Positions 1 to 6,875 of a stretch of DNA of 13,549 nucleotides are shown in pieces. Location of the stretch: NCBI GenBank assembly GCA_046546355.1, contig JBKGXZ010000042.1:1-13549 (forward strand), given 5' to 3'. Every line of letters begins with the position of its first letter. Positions within the stretch are counted from its first letter, which is position 1. The notes beneath the pieces are model-generated. The model saw nothing but the letters and a program-made list of their open reading frames with translations. It did no database searches and had not been told where the DNA came from. Source of the stretch: CAZBUB01 sp046546355. GTDB taxonomy: Bacteria; Desulfobacterota; Desulfovibrionia; Desulfovibrionales; Desulfothermaceae. Position numbers and translations under genes: made by a program.

Positions 1-129
1 TGCTCGCCCTTTTCGTTGCGGGTTGCAGTTTTCCATGCTTTGTTGTGCCCGTCGTTATGGCATGGGGGGTTATTTACTGCACCGACAAAGCCTTGTCTTA
101 TCAACGCAGGCCCTTTTCTACTTCAGGAC

Positions 130-261
130 CTATTCATTCCTGTCCTGCCCCTTCTTGGCTGCTGCCTCCCCGTGGCACTCCTTGATCTGCTCCGCAGTGC
201 AGTCCTCGGGTTTGTCCTTTAGCTTGTGCGGAAACTGGCAATCCTGGCAATCGCAACCCAT
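130..261 (-). CDS. Small Cys-rich putative metal-binding protein (43 aa)
   Basis: A 43-residue frame begins at ATG 261-259 behind a strong GGAGG ribosome-binding site (269-273, 7-nt spacing) and ends at TAG 132-130. It has five cysteines: C3, C5 and C8 form a C-x-C-x2-C cluster in the first eight residues, and C21 and C29 follow, the latter in the segment CTAEQIKECHG. There are two histidines, H12 and H30. The chain is hydrophilic, with no signal peptide or membrane segment, and ends in a Lys/Glu-rich tail, so it should be cytoplasmic. The cysteine spacing suggests one bound metal ion, probably zinc or iron; that is inference. I associate such short proteins with sulfate reducers from memory but know no named family. 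A longer frame covering 134-358 on the same strand lacks a plausible ribosome-binding site and is a shadow. The gene stands alone, divergent from the enoyl-CoA hydratase-like gene. Confidence 0.7.
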   Translation of the reverse strand: MGCDCQDCQFPHKLKDKPEDCTAEQIKECHGEAAAKKGQDRNE

Positions 262-314
262 AATCAAACCTCCTTGTCGTGTTTTTCCTTTCAAGGGCCT
301 GAGGGTTCACACCC

Positions 315-342
315 AAACTAGCCCCTTTTAAGAAGCTGTAAA
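315..342 (-). promoter_or_regulatory. Possible sigma-70 promoter for the small Cys-rich gene
   Basis: On the minus strand TTTACA (342-337) and TAGTTT (320-315) are separated by 16 nt. The -35 box is close to consensus and the -10 box is weak. It lies upstream of the ribosome-binding site at 269-273. Tentative. Confidence 0.22.
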
Positions 343-506
343 ACTCCACTTTGGCCAAGCCAGAAAGGGCCTTGCCCCCCCCTGGCTACCCCTTCCGACG
401 TAGCCATACCCACCTTCAGAGATAGCTGACTTAGTAGCTGCATATTTACTTAAATAAATCCTGGTTGTCAAGGGGTTCAATCCCTATTTCGCAACTGCTT
501 CCTGAT
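343..506. other. Intergenic stretch between divergent genes
   Basis: No reading frame with a credible start was found here. Two overlapping short inverted repeats are visible around 358-406: AGCCAG pairing with CTGGCT, and GGCTAC pairing with GTAGCC. They share the central GGCTAC segment, so only one can form at a time. There is no U-tract, and the function is unknown. The remainder is AT-rich leader for the downstream plus-strand gene. Confidence 0.3.
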
Positions 507-535
507 TTGAACTTTCCCTGGGAAAATGCTAGAGA
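507..535 (+). promoter_or_regulatory. Candidate sigma-70 promoter for the enoyl-CoA hydratase-like gene
   Basis: TTGAAC (507-512) and TAGAGA (530-535) are separated by 17 nt, and a TGC directly precedes the -10 box in the extended -10 position. The AGGAGG ribosome-binding site at 562-567 follows and the ATG is at 575. The -10 match is mediocre. Confidence 0.3.
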
Positions 536-574
536 TAAAAATCTCTAAAAATCAATCCCCCAGGAGGAAGTCCC

Positions 575-1348
575 ATGTCCCAGAGCAACCTTGTCCTGCA
601 GCAGGAAGGCCATGTGGCCCATGTCACCCTGAACCTGCCTGAGAAGAGAAACGCCCTGTCCAAGGAGCTTTTGCAGGAGCTGACTGCTCTTTTGCAGGAC
701 ATTGCAGCCCAGAACCGGGCCAAGGCAGTAATAATAAAAGGCGCTGGCCAGCACTTCTCTTCCGGACATAACCTAAAAGAAGTCCTGGGAGGCGAGCCCC
801 AGGAGGTTCTGGATCTGTTCCAGACCTGCTATCAGACCATGCAGGCCATCAGGGACATGCCCCAGCCGGTGATCGCCCAGGTGCACGGAGTGGCCACAGC
901 TGCAGGCTGCCAGCTGGTTGCCGCCTGCGACCTGGCTGTAGCCTCACAAGACGCCCGCTTCGGCACCCCAGGCGTCAAGATTGGTCTTTTCTGCAGTACC
1001 CCTGCGGTTTTTTTGAGCCGCAGCATTGGGCGTAAGAAGGCCCTGGAGATGCTTTTGACAGGCGAGCTGATCCCAGCCCAGGAGGCCCTGGCCCACGGTC
1101 TGGTGAACAAGGTGGTCCCTGCCCAGGATCTGGAGCAGGAGGCCAAAAGCCTGGCTGAAAACATCGCCCAGTACAGCCTGAACACCCTGGGACTAGGCAA
1201 GGAGCTTTTCTACAAGCAGGTCAACATGGAAGATTTCCAGGCCCTGGCCTATGCCACCCAAGTCATCAGCCTGAACAGCACCAGCCCGGATGCCAAGGAA
1301 GGCATAAGCGCGTTCTTGGAGAAAAGGACTCCCCAGTGGAAGAATTGA
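575..1348 (+). CDS. Enoyl-CoA hydratase/isomerase (crotonase) family protein, ECHDC3-like
   Basis: A 257-residue crotonase-fold protein, the usual length for the family, starting at ATG 575 behind AGGAGG (562-567). The first oxyanion-hole segment is FSSGHNLKE (61-69) and the second is ATAAGCQLVAACDLAVAS (107-124), followed by FGTPGVKIGLFCSTPAV (129-145). In rat mitochondrial enoyl-CoA hydratase two glutamates, in the GGGCEL and PEI segments, activate water. Here the aligned residues are Q113 and G133, so both are absent. The GHNLKE and AAGCQL signatures fit the ECHDC3-like branch, whose reaction is not well defined. Acyl-CoA binding is therefore likely, but true hydration of enoyl-CoA is doubtful. 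The product should be cytoplasmic. It is apparently monocistronic and converges on btuD, with only 7 bp between the two stop codons and no obvious terminator in the gap. Confidence 0.9.
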   Translation: MSQSNLVLQQEGHVAHVTLNLPEKRNALSKELLQELTALLQDIAAQNRAKAVIIKGAGQHFSSGHNLKEVLGGEPQEVLDLFQTCYQTMQAIRDMPQPVIAQVHGVATAAGCQLVAACDLAVASQDARFGTPGVKIGLFCSTPAVFLSRSIGRKKALEMLLTGELIPAQEALAHGLVNKVVPAQDLEQEAKSLAENIAQYSLNTLGLGKELFYKQVNMEDFQALAYATQVISLNSTSPDAKEGISAFLEKRTPQWKN

Positions 1349-1355
1349 AAAAAAC

Positions 1356-2195
1356 TCAAGCACTCGATGCTGCCCTGAACCTGCGCAGCAGATCCTGGTC
1401 CAGGTAGCGGCCCGGCACCAGGCTGACCCTGGGCAGCCCGTCCATGGAGCCCTCCTCCACCAGAAGCACACAGTCGAAGACTTGCTCCAAATTCTTGAAG
1501 TTGAGCACCTCCTGGGGCCTGCCTTGGCAAAAGGCCCGCCCCTCGCGCATAAGCAGCATCTGCTGCGCATACAAAGCCGCCAGGTTCAAATCATGCACCA
1601 CCATGATCACGGTCAGCTCCTGCTCCTGGTGCAGGCGCTCCAATAGATCCATAATCCGCACCTGATGTGCAGGATCCAGGAAAGAAGTGGGCTCGTCCAA
1701 AAGAATAATCCGTGGCTCCTGGCACAGGGCCCGAGCCAGGAACACCCTTTGCAGCTCTCCCCCGCTTAGTTGGTTCAGCTTTCTCTTGCGCAGATGCTCC
1801 ACTTTGGTCGATTGCATGGCCTGCCTGGCTACCTCCAGATCCCTTCTGCCCTCCAGGCCCAGCAGGCCTTGATAGGGGAAGCGGCCCATCAGCACTGTCT
1901 CTTGCACAGTAAAGCCAGAAGCAACCGGGCTCTGCTGGGGCACCAGGGCCACCTCCCTGGCCAGCTCCCGCGCAGAGTATTCCTGGATGTCCCTGCCCAG
2001 AAGGCTGATACTGCCCTGCTGGATCTGGATCTGGGAATCCATGGCCTTGAGCAGGGTACTCTTGCCAGAGCCGTTAGGCCCAAGCACAGCCAGGAAGTCC
2101 CCTTTGCGCACCTGAAAGGAGATCCCATCCAGGACATTTTGCCTCTCGTAGGCAAAACTCACCCCCTGCAGGCTTATTGCCTCCTCAGCTGACAT
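1356..2195 (-). CDS. btuD: Cobalamin ABC transporter ATP-binding protein
   Basis: A 279-residue ABC ATPase of the FecE/BtuD type. Walker A GPNGSGKST is at 39-47, the Q-loop glutamine is Q87, the signature LSGGE is at 143-147, Walker B IILLDEPT is at 163-170, the D-loop follows at L173-D174, and the switch histidine is H201. All catalytic motifs are intact. It should power import through BtuC at the inner face of the membrane. The start ATG 2195-2193 has a GAGG ribosome-binding site at 2206-2203. Residues after about 220 form the extra C-terminal segment common in this subfamily. It is the last gene of the locus, 111 bp after btuC, a gap partly filled by a heptamer tandem array. The family also serves ferric siderophores and haem. 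The cobalamin assignment comes from the riboswitch at the head of the locus. Confidence 0.85.
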   Translation of the reverse strand: MSAEEAISLQGVSFAYERQNVLDGISFQVRKGDFLAVLGPNGSGKSTLLKAMDSQIQIQQGSISLLGRDIQEYSARELAREVALVPQQSPVASGFTVQETVLMGRFPYQGLLGLEGRRDLEVARQAMQSTKVEHLRKRKLNQLSGGELQRVFLARALCQEPRIILLDEPTSFLDPAHQVRIMDLLERLHQEQELTVIMVVHDLNLAALYAQQMLLMREGRAFCQGRPQEVLNFKNLEQVFDCVLLVEEGSMDGLPRVSLVPGRYLDQDLLRRFRAASSA

Positions 2196-2272
2196 TGGAC
2201 ATCCTCATCAGCATCAACAACCACAATCCATCACTTGGATCTCGCCCAATTTTCTTATTCAAGCCCTGACCA

Positions 2273-2307
2273 CTGCCCTCTGTCCTCTGTTTTCTGTCCT
2301 CTGTCCT
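2273..2307. repeat. Heptamer tandem repeat (five units)
   Basis: Five consecutive 7-bp units on the plus strand: CTGCCCT, CTGTCCT, CTGTTTT, CTGTCCT, CTGTCCT. The array lies between btuC and btuD and its last base overlaps the btuC stop codon (TGA, 2309-2307). On the transcribed strand the unit reads AGGACAG, which resembles a weak Shine-Dalgarno core. Confidence 0.75.
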
Positions 2308-3323
2308 CACACTTTACTGCTCCTATATAGGAAAAACACAAACGCAGGAGCGCCGATCAGGGCTGTAATCACCCCCACAGGCAGCTCCCCCTGGCTGGAA
2401 ATGGTCCTGGCCAGCAGGTCGCAGCCCACCATGAAGGCCCCGCCACCCAGCACACAGGCAGGCACTAGCACCCTGTGCTCAGGACCCAGCAGCAGCCTCA
2501 GCAGATGCGGGATCAGCAGGCCCACAAACCCCACCAAACCCACCAGACAGACAGTGGCGCTTACAGCCAGGGAAGTCACCACCAGCAGCCCCAGGCTGAT
2601 CCAGGTCACATTCACGCCCATGCTTTTGGCCTCCTGCTGGCCGAACTGCAGCAGATTCATGGGCTTGGCCCAAAGAAAAATCAGAAAGAAGCAGGGCAGC
2701 AACAGCAGGAAAAGGCCCAGGACATGCACAGGCACTGCCTGGGACAGATCCCCCATGAGCCAGAACAAAATACCCTGCAGCTTGCTGTGCTGGGTCATGG
2801 AGATCAGGAAAGTAATGATCGCGGAACAGAAGGCATTGACCATGACCCCAGCCAGAAGCAGGCTGCTTTCCTGGCGCATCTGGCCTCTGCCTGCCAGGAC
2901 CACCACCAGGAAAAGCGTCAGCAGGCTGCCGACAAAGGACAAGACCGTAACTCCGGGAAAGAAGGCCAGGCCCAGCATCATGCCCAGCACCGCCCCTACT
3001 GCCGAGCCTCCGGAGATGCCCAGGATATAGGGCTCAGCCAGGGGATTGCGCAGCAGGGCCTGGAAGACCAGCCCGCCTGTGCCCAGGGTGGCCCCCACCA
3101 AAGCAGCCAGGATCACCCTGGGCAGGCGCAGCTCAAAGATTATGGTCAGCTGCAGCTCTTCCAGCTCTCTGCCCTGCAGCAGAGCCTGTAGCAGACTGCT
3201 GCCCAGTTCCCCGGTGGAACCGAAGCTGATTCCCAGCAGGATAAAAACAGCCTGCAAACAGGCCAGCAGCAGGCTGACCTTGATTATCCTGCCCAGGATG
3301 CCATTTTCCGCAGTACCCCTCAC
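2307..3323 (-). CDS. btuC: Cobalamin ABC transporter permease
   Basis: A 338-residue, strongly hydrophobic FecCD/BtuC-family permease with about ten predicted membrane segments. Family hallmarks include RLPRVILAALVGA near residue 68, GLVFQALLRNPLAEPYILGI near 84-103, and the C-terminal GLVGFVGLLIPHLLRLLLGP, which carries the cytoplasmic coupling region that contacts BtuD. As a homodimer it should form the translocation path for cobalamin from BtuF. The start is GTG at 3323-3321. It overlaps the btuF stop in a GTGA arrangement, indicating translational coupling, with an AAGGA-type site just upstream. The length is typical and no lesion was found. Siderophore or haem permeases belong to the same family, and the riboswitch context decides for B12. 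Confidence 0.88.
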   Translation of the reverse strand: MRGTAENGILGRIIKVSLLLACLQAVFILLGISFGSTGELGSSLLQALLQGRELEELQLTIIFELRLPRVILAALVGATLGTGGLVFQALLRNPLAEPYILGISGGSAVGAVLGMMLGLAFFPGVTVLSFVGSLLTLFLVVVLAGRGQMRQESSLLLAGVMVNAFCSAIITFLISMTQHSKLQGILFWLMGDLSQAVPVHVLGLFLLLLPCFFLIFLWAKPMNLLQFGQQEAKSMGVNVTWISLGLLVVTSLAVSATVCLVGLVGFVGLLIPHLLRLLLGPEHRVLVPACVLGGGAFMVGCDLLARTISSQGELPVGVITALIGAPAFVFFLYRSSKV

Positions 3324-4246
3324 TCCAGAGTCCTTTTCTGTTCGATATCAGCCAATCCATTGCCGGGATGCAAAAGCTCCACCAGTATCTCCAGAGCATC
3401 CAGCATCCTTGGCGAGGGCCTGTTGAAGAGCTTTGCAGGAACGACATGGATCCTGTCCTCTGCTACTGCAGTAATATCTGGGTAGCGCTTCCAGGAGCGC
3501 ACCGCCTCCTGGGCAGCCTCTTTGTCATTGGCCATGGAGCTGATCAGTATCACCTCTGGATCCAGCTTCAGCACCTCTTCCCTGGAAAACCTGGGATAGG
3601 TGCCTTTCCCTGCAGCCAGATTCTCTCCACCTGCCAGATTTATCAATTCCTGGATAAAGGTCCCTTCTCCAGCAGAGACCAAGGGCCTGAGCCCAATCTG
3701 AAAAAAGACCCTGGGCTCTTCTTGGCTTTGCCTAGTCCTGGTTTTGAGTTCCTGCAGCCTGCCCTGCATATCTGCAATCAGCTCTTTCGCTGCCCCTTCA
3801 GCCCGAAGGATTGCCCCCAGTTCCTTCAAGGTGTGCATGACCTGCTCCAGGCTGCGCGGATCCAGGGCATATACAGGTACTCCCAGGGACTGCAGGCGCT
3901 GCACAGTGGACACTGGATTGCCGTCCTTGGTGGCCAGGCACAGATCAGGCTTAAGCTGCAGGATCTTTTCCACATTCAGGTTCACATAGGAGCCCACCTT
4001 GGGCAGCTCCTGGGCCTGGGCAGGATAATCGCTGTACATGGTCGCCCCCACCAGGAGGTCTCCCTTGCCCAGCTCATAGACCATTTCTGTGATGCTGGGC
4101 GCCAGGGAGACCACCCTGCTGGGATTCTCCGGGACCTCTACAATCCTGTCTGCCTGGTCCTGCATTTGCCTGGAGGAGGCCTGAATTTGGCCAGCAGCCA
4201 GGAGCAGCAGCAAAACCAGCAAGGCTGAACTCATTGTCCGCAGCAT
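3320..4246 (-). CDS. btuF: Periplasmic cobalamin-binding protein
   Basis: With the start at ATG 4246 the protein has 308 residues, and a GAAGG ribosome-binding site sits five bases upstream. The open frame extends to 4345, but its first codon there is TTG without a ribosome-binding site and the intervening DNA is repeat-like, so that extension is rejected. ATG 4258 is a second possibility but has no clear site. The N-terminus is a Sec signal peptide, a run of leucines followed by AAGQIQAS. The mature part begins with RVVSLAPSITEMVYELG, the characteristic first strand and helix of the BtuF/FecB class III binding-protein fold, and continues with LKPDLCLA and later LDPEVILIS. It should capture cobalamin in the periplasm and hand it to BtuCD. 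It overlaps btuC by three bases. A 263-bp spacer separates it from btuB. Confidence 0.87.
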   Translation of the reverse strand: MLRTMSSALLVLLLLLAAGQIQASSRQMQDQADRIVEVPENPSRVVSLAPSITEMVYELGKGDLLVGATMYSDYPAQAQELPKVGSYVNLNVEKILQLKPDLCLATKDGNPVSTVQRLQSLGVPVYALDPRSLEQVMHTLKELGAILRAEGAAKELIADMQGRLQELKTRTRQSQEEPRVFFQIGLRPLVSAGEGTFIQELINLAGGENLAAGKGTYPRFSREEVLKLDPEVILISSMANDKEAAQEAVRSWKRYPDITAVAEDRIHVVPAKLFNRPSPRMLDALEILVELLHPGNGLADIEQKRTLE

Positions 4247-4262
4247 AGGTACCTTCATCTTG

Positions 4263-4306
4263 TTCGTGCAAATTCGAGCAGATTGGGACAGATTCGTGTT
4301 TTTTCC
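4263..4306 (+). repeat. Dispersed intergenic repeat, copy 1
   Basis: A 44-bp segment begins with TTCGTG and has a second TTCGTG exactly 30 bp later, then a T-rich run ending CC. It aligns without gaps to 6976-7019 at 30 of 44 positions. The two copies are conserved at the two hexamers, the central AGATT and the TTTCC end. Confidence 0.5.
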
Positions 4307-4325
4307 ATAAGAGGGATCACGAATC
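4291..4325. repeat. 8-bp perfect inverted repeat
   Basis: GATTCGTG (4291-4298) and CACGAATC (4318-4325) are perfect reverse complements around a 19-bp centre. It overlaps the dispersed repeat copy upstream of btuF. It could be an operator or part of the repeat. Confidence 0.45.
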
Positions 4326-4509
4326 GGTTCGGATAAGGCCACCAATCTCCGCGAATTTTGTACTTGTTATTGCATCTTTCCAAGGCTCCAGCCTAAGAAT
4401 GCTTACCGCCAGCGGCTCACGCCCCATCGCAAGGCATATTCGGTTGCAGCTGGCTGCGATCATTGTCGGCTTCAATATAAATGAACCTTTCCATACTTCC
4501 CAGCAGCCC

Positions 4510-6456
4510 CTAAAACCCCCACTCCAACCCGACCTTAGCCAGATAATTCCTCTCAGGAGAAGGATAGAGATTGATCTGTCCATCTTCATAAGTGCCGTAT
4601 TCCGAATATTCCTCATCCAGGATATTCTTCACCCCTGCAGCAAAGGTAAAAGGCTTCCAGTCATAGCTGAGCATAGCATCCAGGACAAAGTAGTCCCCGC
4701 CTTCCCAATCATCTCCCACTTCCTCTTCCCAGTCGCTGATCATGCCCTTATCCGCCAGCCAGCGCCCTCGGACATCCAGGGCTAGATCCTCCAGGGGCTT
4801 AAGCAGCACTGCAGCATGCGCATTGTGCTTGGCAACACCAGGGATAGGGCTGCCGTCATACCTGCCCCCTTTGAGCTCATGGTCCATCCAGGTATATCCA
4901 GCCCTTACACCCAGCCAACTTGCTGGATCCAGACTGGCCTCCAGCTCCAGCCCTTGGCGCCTGGTTTCATCGTAGTTCACATTCTGGCCGGGAAAGAACT
5001 GTCCTGGATCGCTCTCCTGGGGATCATACAGGATCTCCTGATCAGTATCTATCCTAAACACCGTAGCCCCCAGGCTCAGCTCTGGAGAGAAGCTGTGCCT
5101 GATTCCGGCCTGGTAATGCTTGCTGAGCTGGGGTTTCAGAATCTGATCAAAGTTCGGCCCGCCCAGCTCGTCCAGGAGCACAGTTCGAAATGCCCGATCA
5201 TAGGAAACAAACAGTTTGCTTCCAGAAGCATAGGTATAGGTCAGGCCTGCATTGGCTGAATCTATTGTAAAAGACTCCTTCTGGTCATGGACATCAAACT
5301 CGCTCCAGGTGCTGCGATACCCCAGGCTAAACAACAGAGCCTCTGTCAGATTGATCCGATCCTGAATAAAAACTCCTGTCTCCTCTCGCTCTTTATCCTC
5401 TGCTCCAGGCTCCTGCAGCTTGGAATGCTTATAGTCCATTCCGGCCACCAAAGAATGGGAAAAACCCAGGAGCTCAAAATCCCTGTTGTATTGCGGCGAG
5501 AGCCCATAGTCTTTGATTTCGTACTCCCTGTCCATGGCATCGCTTTTCCATTTGGAATCCGAGTCATAGCGCCTGGCCTGAAGGGCCAGGGAAAGCTCTG
5601 ACTGCTCGTCAAGCTCAACATAGGGAGCAAACTGCAGGTATTGATCCTGAGTCTCGGCATAATCATCAGGAGTGTTAGTATCTCGCCTGGGCTCGTCCTT
5701 CTTGATAGAGCCGGGCAAGCCGTAACTGTCGTCTTTGATCCCGGCCTGCAGATCCGCCCCGTACCAATTGCCGTCATAGGATAGATTCAGGCCTGCAGTC
5801 CTGCTGCGCAGATATCCATTGTCCCGGTAGCCATCTGTGTCAGTATAACCTGCATCCAGATTGTACCTCCAATTCTCTGAGCTGCCTGCAAATCCCAAGG
5901 ACTGCTTGAAGTACTCATAACTGCCTGCACTGGTCTCTGAGCTGATTTGGGGCTCTTCAGCTCCCTCTTTAGTAATGATGTTGATCACCCCGCCTGTAGC
6001 GTTGTTGCCATACAGCACACTGCCCCCGCCCCTAATGACCTCGATGCGCTCGATCCTCTCCAGGGGGATTGTGCTCCAGTCCACTCCGCTCATGTCCGGA
6101 GGGTTAACCCTGCGGCCATCAACCATAACCAAAGTATTGGCGGCTGCGCTTTCTCCGAAGCCCCGCAAATCAACACTGGTGGTTCGGCCGGTGCCGGTAT
6201 AGTCCTCTACCTGAATCCCCACCTGATGCTTGAGCAGCTCTGGTACACTTTGGGCTGAAGTAATTTCGATATCTTCGGCGCTGATCACTGTAACATTGGC
6301 AGGCACGACCTCTTCTTTTTCCGGAGCCCTGCTGGCAGTAACCACCATCTCCTGCAGGCGCTGCGAATCCTGCTGCCCCTCTTCTTCTGCCTGAGCCGGA
6401 ATACAGACAATCAAAATAAAACCCAGCACCGCTGCCAACTTGCAAAAATTTACCAT
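4510..6456 (-). CDS. btuB: TonB-dependent outer-membrane cobalamin receptor
   Basis: The chosen start is ATG 6456-6454 with GGAGGAG six bases upstream, giving 648 residues. The open frame continues to 6603, but that part is terminator and riboswitch sequence. Residues 1-23 form a Sec signal peptide ending AQA. A TonB box, EMVVTAS, lies at 36-42. The plug domain runs from about 45 to 165 and contains VDLRGFG, LVMVDGRRVN, IERIEVIRGGGSVLYG and GGVINIITK. The rest is the 22-strand barrel with alternating aromatic and polar residues, ending in a C-terminal phenylalanine (LAKVGLEWGF) as outer-membrane proteins do. The size is like E. coli BtuB. It should move cobalamin across the outer membrane using TonB energy. 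Specificity is not visible in the barrel. It is inferred from the riboswitch and from btuFCD downstream. Confidence 0.9.
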   Translation of the reverse strand: MVNFCKLAAVLGFILIVCIPAQAEEEGQQDSQRLQEMVVTASRAPEKEEVVPANVTVISAEDIEITSAQSVPELLKHQVGIQVEDYTGTGRTTSVDLRGFGESAAANTLVMVDGRRVNPPDMSGVDWSTIPLERIERIEVIRGGGSVLYGNNATGGVINIITKEGAEEPQISSETSAGSYEYFKQSLGFAGSSENWRYNLDAGYTDTDGYRDNGYLRSRTAGLNLSYDGNWYGADLQAGIKDDSYGLPGSIKKDEPRRDTNTPDDYAETQDQYLQFAPYVELDEQSELSLALQARRYDSDSKWKSDAMDREYEIKDYGLSPQYNRDFELLGFSHSLVAGMDYKHSKLQEPGAEDKEREETGVFIQDRINLTEALLFSLGYRSTWSEFDVHDQKESFTIDSANAGLTYTYASGSKLFVSYDRAFRTVLLDELGGPNFDQILKPQLSKHYQAGIRHSFSPELSLGATVFRIDTDQEILYDPQESDPGQFFPGQNVNYDETRRQGLELEASLDPASWLGVRAGYTWMDHELKGGRYDGSPIPGVAKHNAHAAVLLKPLEDLALDVRGRWLADKGMISDWEEEVGDDWEGGDYFVLDAMLSYDWKPFTFAAGVKNILDEEYSEYGTYEDGQINLYPSPERNYLAKVGLEWGF

Positions 6457-6490
6457 GACAACTCCTCCTGCGCTAAAGGGTTCGAAACCG

Positions 6491-6520
6491 CGGTCCGGAG
6501 CAAAAAAAATCCCCGGACCG
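6491..6520 (-). other. Alternative hairpin in the btuB leader
   Basis: On the minus strand CGGTCCGG (6520-6513) and CCGGACCG (6498-6491) form a perfect 8-bp stem with a 14-nt loop. The 5' arm is part of the 3' arm of the terminator, so the two hairpins exclude each other. It lies between the terminator and the ribosome-binding site at 6468-6463. Confidence 0.45.
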
Positions 6521-6540
6521 AAAATTTCGATCCGGGGATT
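6502..6540 (-). terminator. Intrinsic terminator, expression platform of the btuB riboswitch
   Basis: On the minus strand AATCCCCGGA (6540-6531) pairs perfectly with TCCGGGGATT (6517-6508). The inner part adds a G-U and C-G/G-C/A-T pairs around a tiny AT loop, and eight U residues follow (6509-6502). It sits between the riboswitch aptamer and the btuB ribosome-binding site, so it should stop transcription when cobalamin is bound. Confidence 0.85.
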
Positions 6541-6602
6541 TCCCTTTTTATCCGCCGGGATCAGGCACTGCTGCTTCCACCTCGAAACAGCGCACCTCAT
6601 CA

Positions 6603-6868
6603 TCCGGGCAGGTCTTCTGACTCTCGGATCATCCTACTTGTCCGGCACCCACTTCGTTTCAGCTCGTTGCTTAGGACCAAGCTGTCCAAAAAGGACTTAA
6701 CTGCTTTTATTGGCAACACAAAGTACATGAAGTGGGTGCCGGACTCACCGCACCTTCCCCCGAGAGATTCCCAGAGTGGCCTAATGCGGCTTTCGTCCCC
6801 GATCACAGCGGCGGGCCCGTCCCTGATTCGCACAGGGTTCCCTTTTAAGCCTGATATGGCACCCGAAT
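6603..6868 (-). ncRNA. Cobalamin riboswitch (B12 element)
   Basis: Read on the minus strand, the canonical B12 element appears in order: GGGAACCCTGTGCGAATCAGGG (6842-6821) for the P4/P5 region; then GGGCCCGCCGCTGTGATCGGG-like core sequence; ACGAAAGCCGC and GCCACT (6780-6775), the usual P6 segment, followed by GGGAA; and the B12 box AGTCAGAAGACCTGCC (6622-6607). CGGG near 6865 can pair with CCCG near 6605 to close P1. The element precedes btuB and the terminator at 6502-6540, so transcriptional repression by cobalamin is expected for the whole btuBFCD locus. The variable stem between the core and the B12 box is greatly enlarged (6640-6744), which makes this element longer than the roughly 200 nt of E. 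coli btuB. Confidence 0.95.
6640..6744. repeat. 16-bp perfect inverted repeat forming a giant hairpin inside the riboswitch
   Basis: GTCCGGCACCCACTTC (6640-6655) and its exact reverse complement (6729-6744) enclose 73 bp. In the RNA this closes a large arm in the variable-stem position. The interior has further small pairings on the minus strand: GTTGC with GCAAC, GTCC with GGAC across a run of five U, and GCTT with AAGC. No clear target-site duplication flanks the repeat. Confidence 0.9.
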
Positions 6869-6869
6869 G

Positions 6870-6875
6870 ACTATA
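6870..6875 (-). promoter_or_regulatory. Possible -10 box for the btuB leader
   Basis: TATAGT on the minus strand (6875-6870) lies just upstream of the first riboswitch pairing. A perfect TTGACA occurs at 6914-6909 but is 33 nt away, too far to be its -35 box. No good -35 sits at 17 nt. Confidence 0.22.

Larger units (their letters stand above)
4247..4509. other. Spacer between btuB and btuF with repeat-like sequence
   Basis: This 263-bp stretch has no convincing gene. It holds one copy of a dispersed TTCGTG repeat (4263-4306) and an 8-bp perfect inverted repeat. A 99-residue minus-strand frame covers 4317-4616, but it overlaps the btuB 3' end and has no good start signal. No U-tracted terminator was seen between btuB and btuF, which is compatible with read-through. 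Confidence 0.4.

Noticed and set aside
2475..3191. 238-residue plus-strand Gln/His-rich open frame
   Set aside because: It is the complement of the Leu-rich btuC coding sequence. The Gln-rich composition is the usual shadow of CTG-rich membrane genes.
3368..4228. 286-residue plus-strand open frame
   Set aside because: It is a shadow of btuF without family resemblance. btuF has a signal peptide and binding-protein motifs.
4317..4616. 99-residue minus-strand frame across the btuB 3' end and spacer
   Set aside because: It overlaps btuB in another frame, has no good start site, and its unique part is repeat-like spacer.
6456..6603. N-terminal extension of the TonB receptor to 6603
   Set aside because: This stretch is the riboswitch terminator and leader. 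The signal peptide and ribosome-binding site fix the start at 6456.
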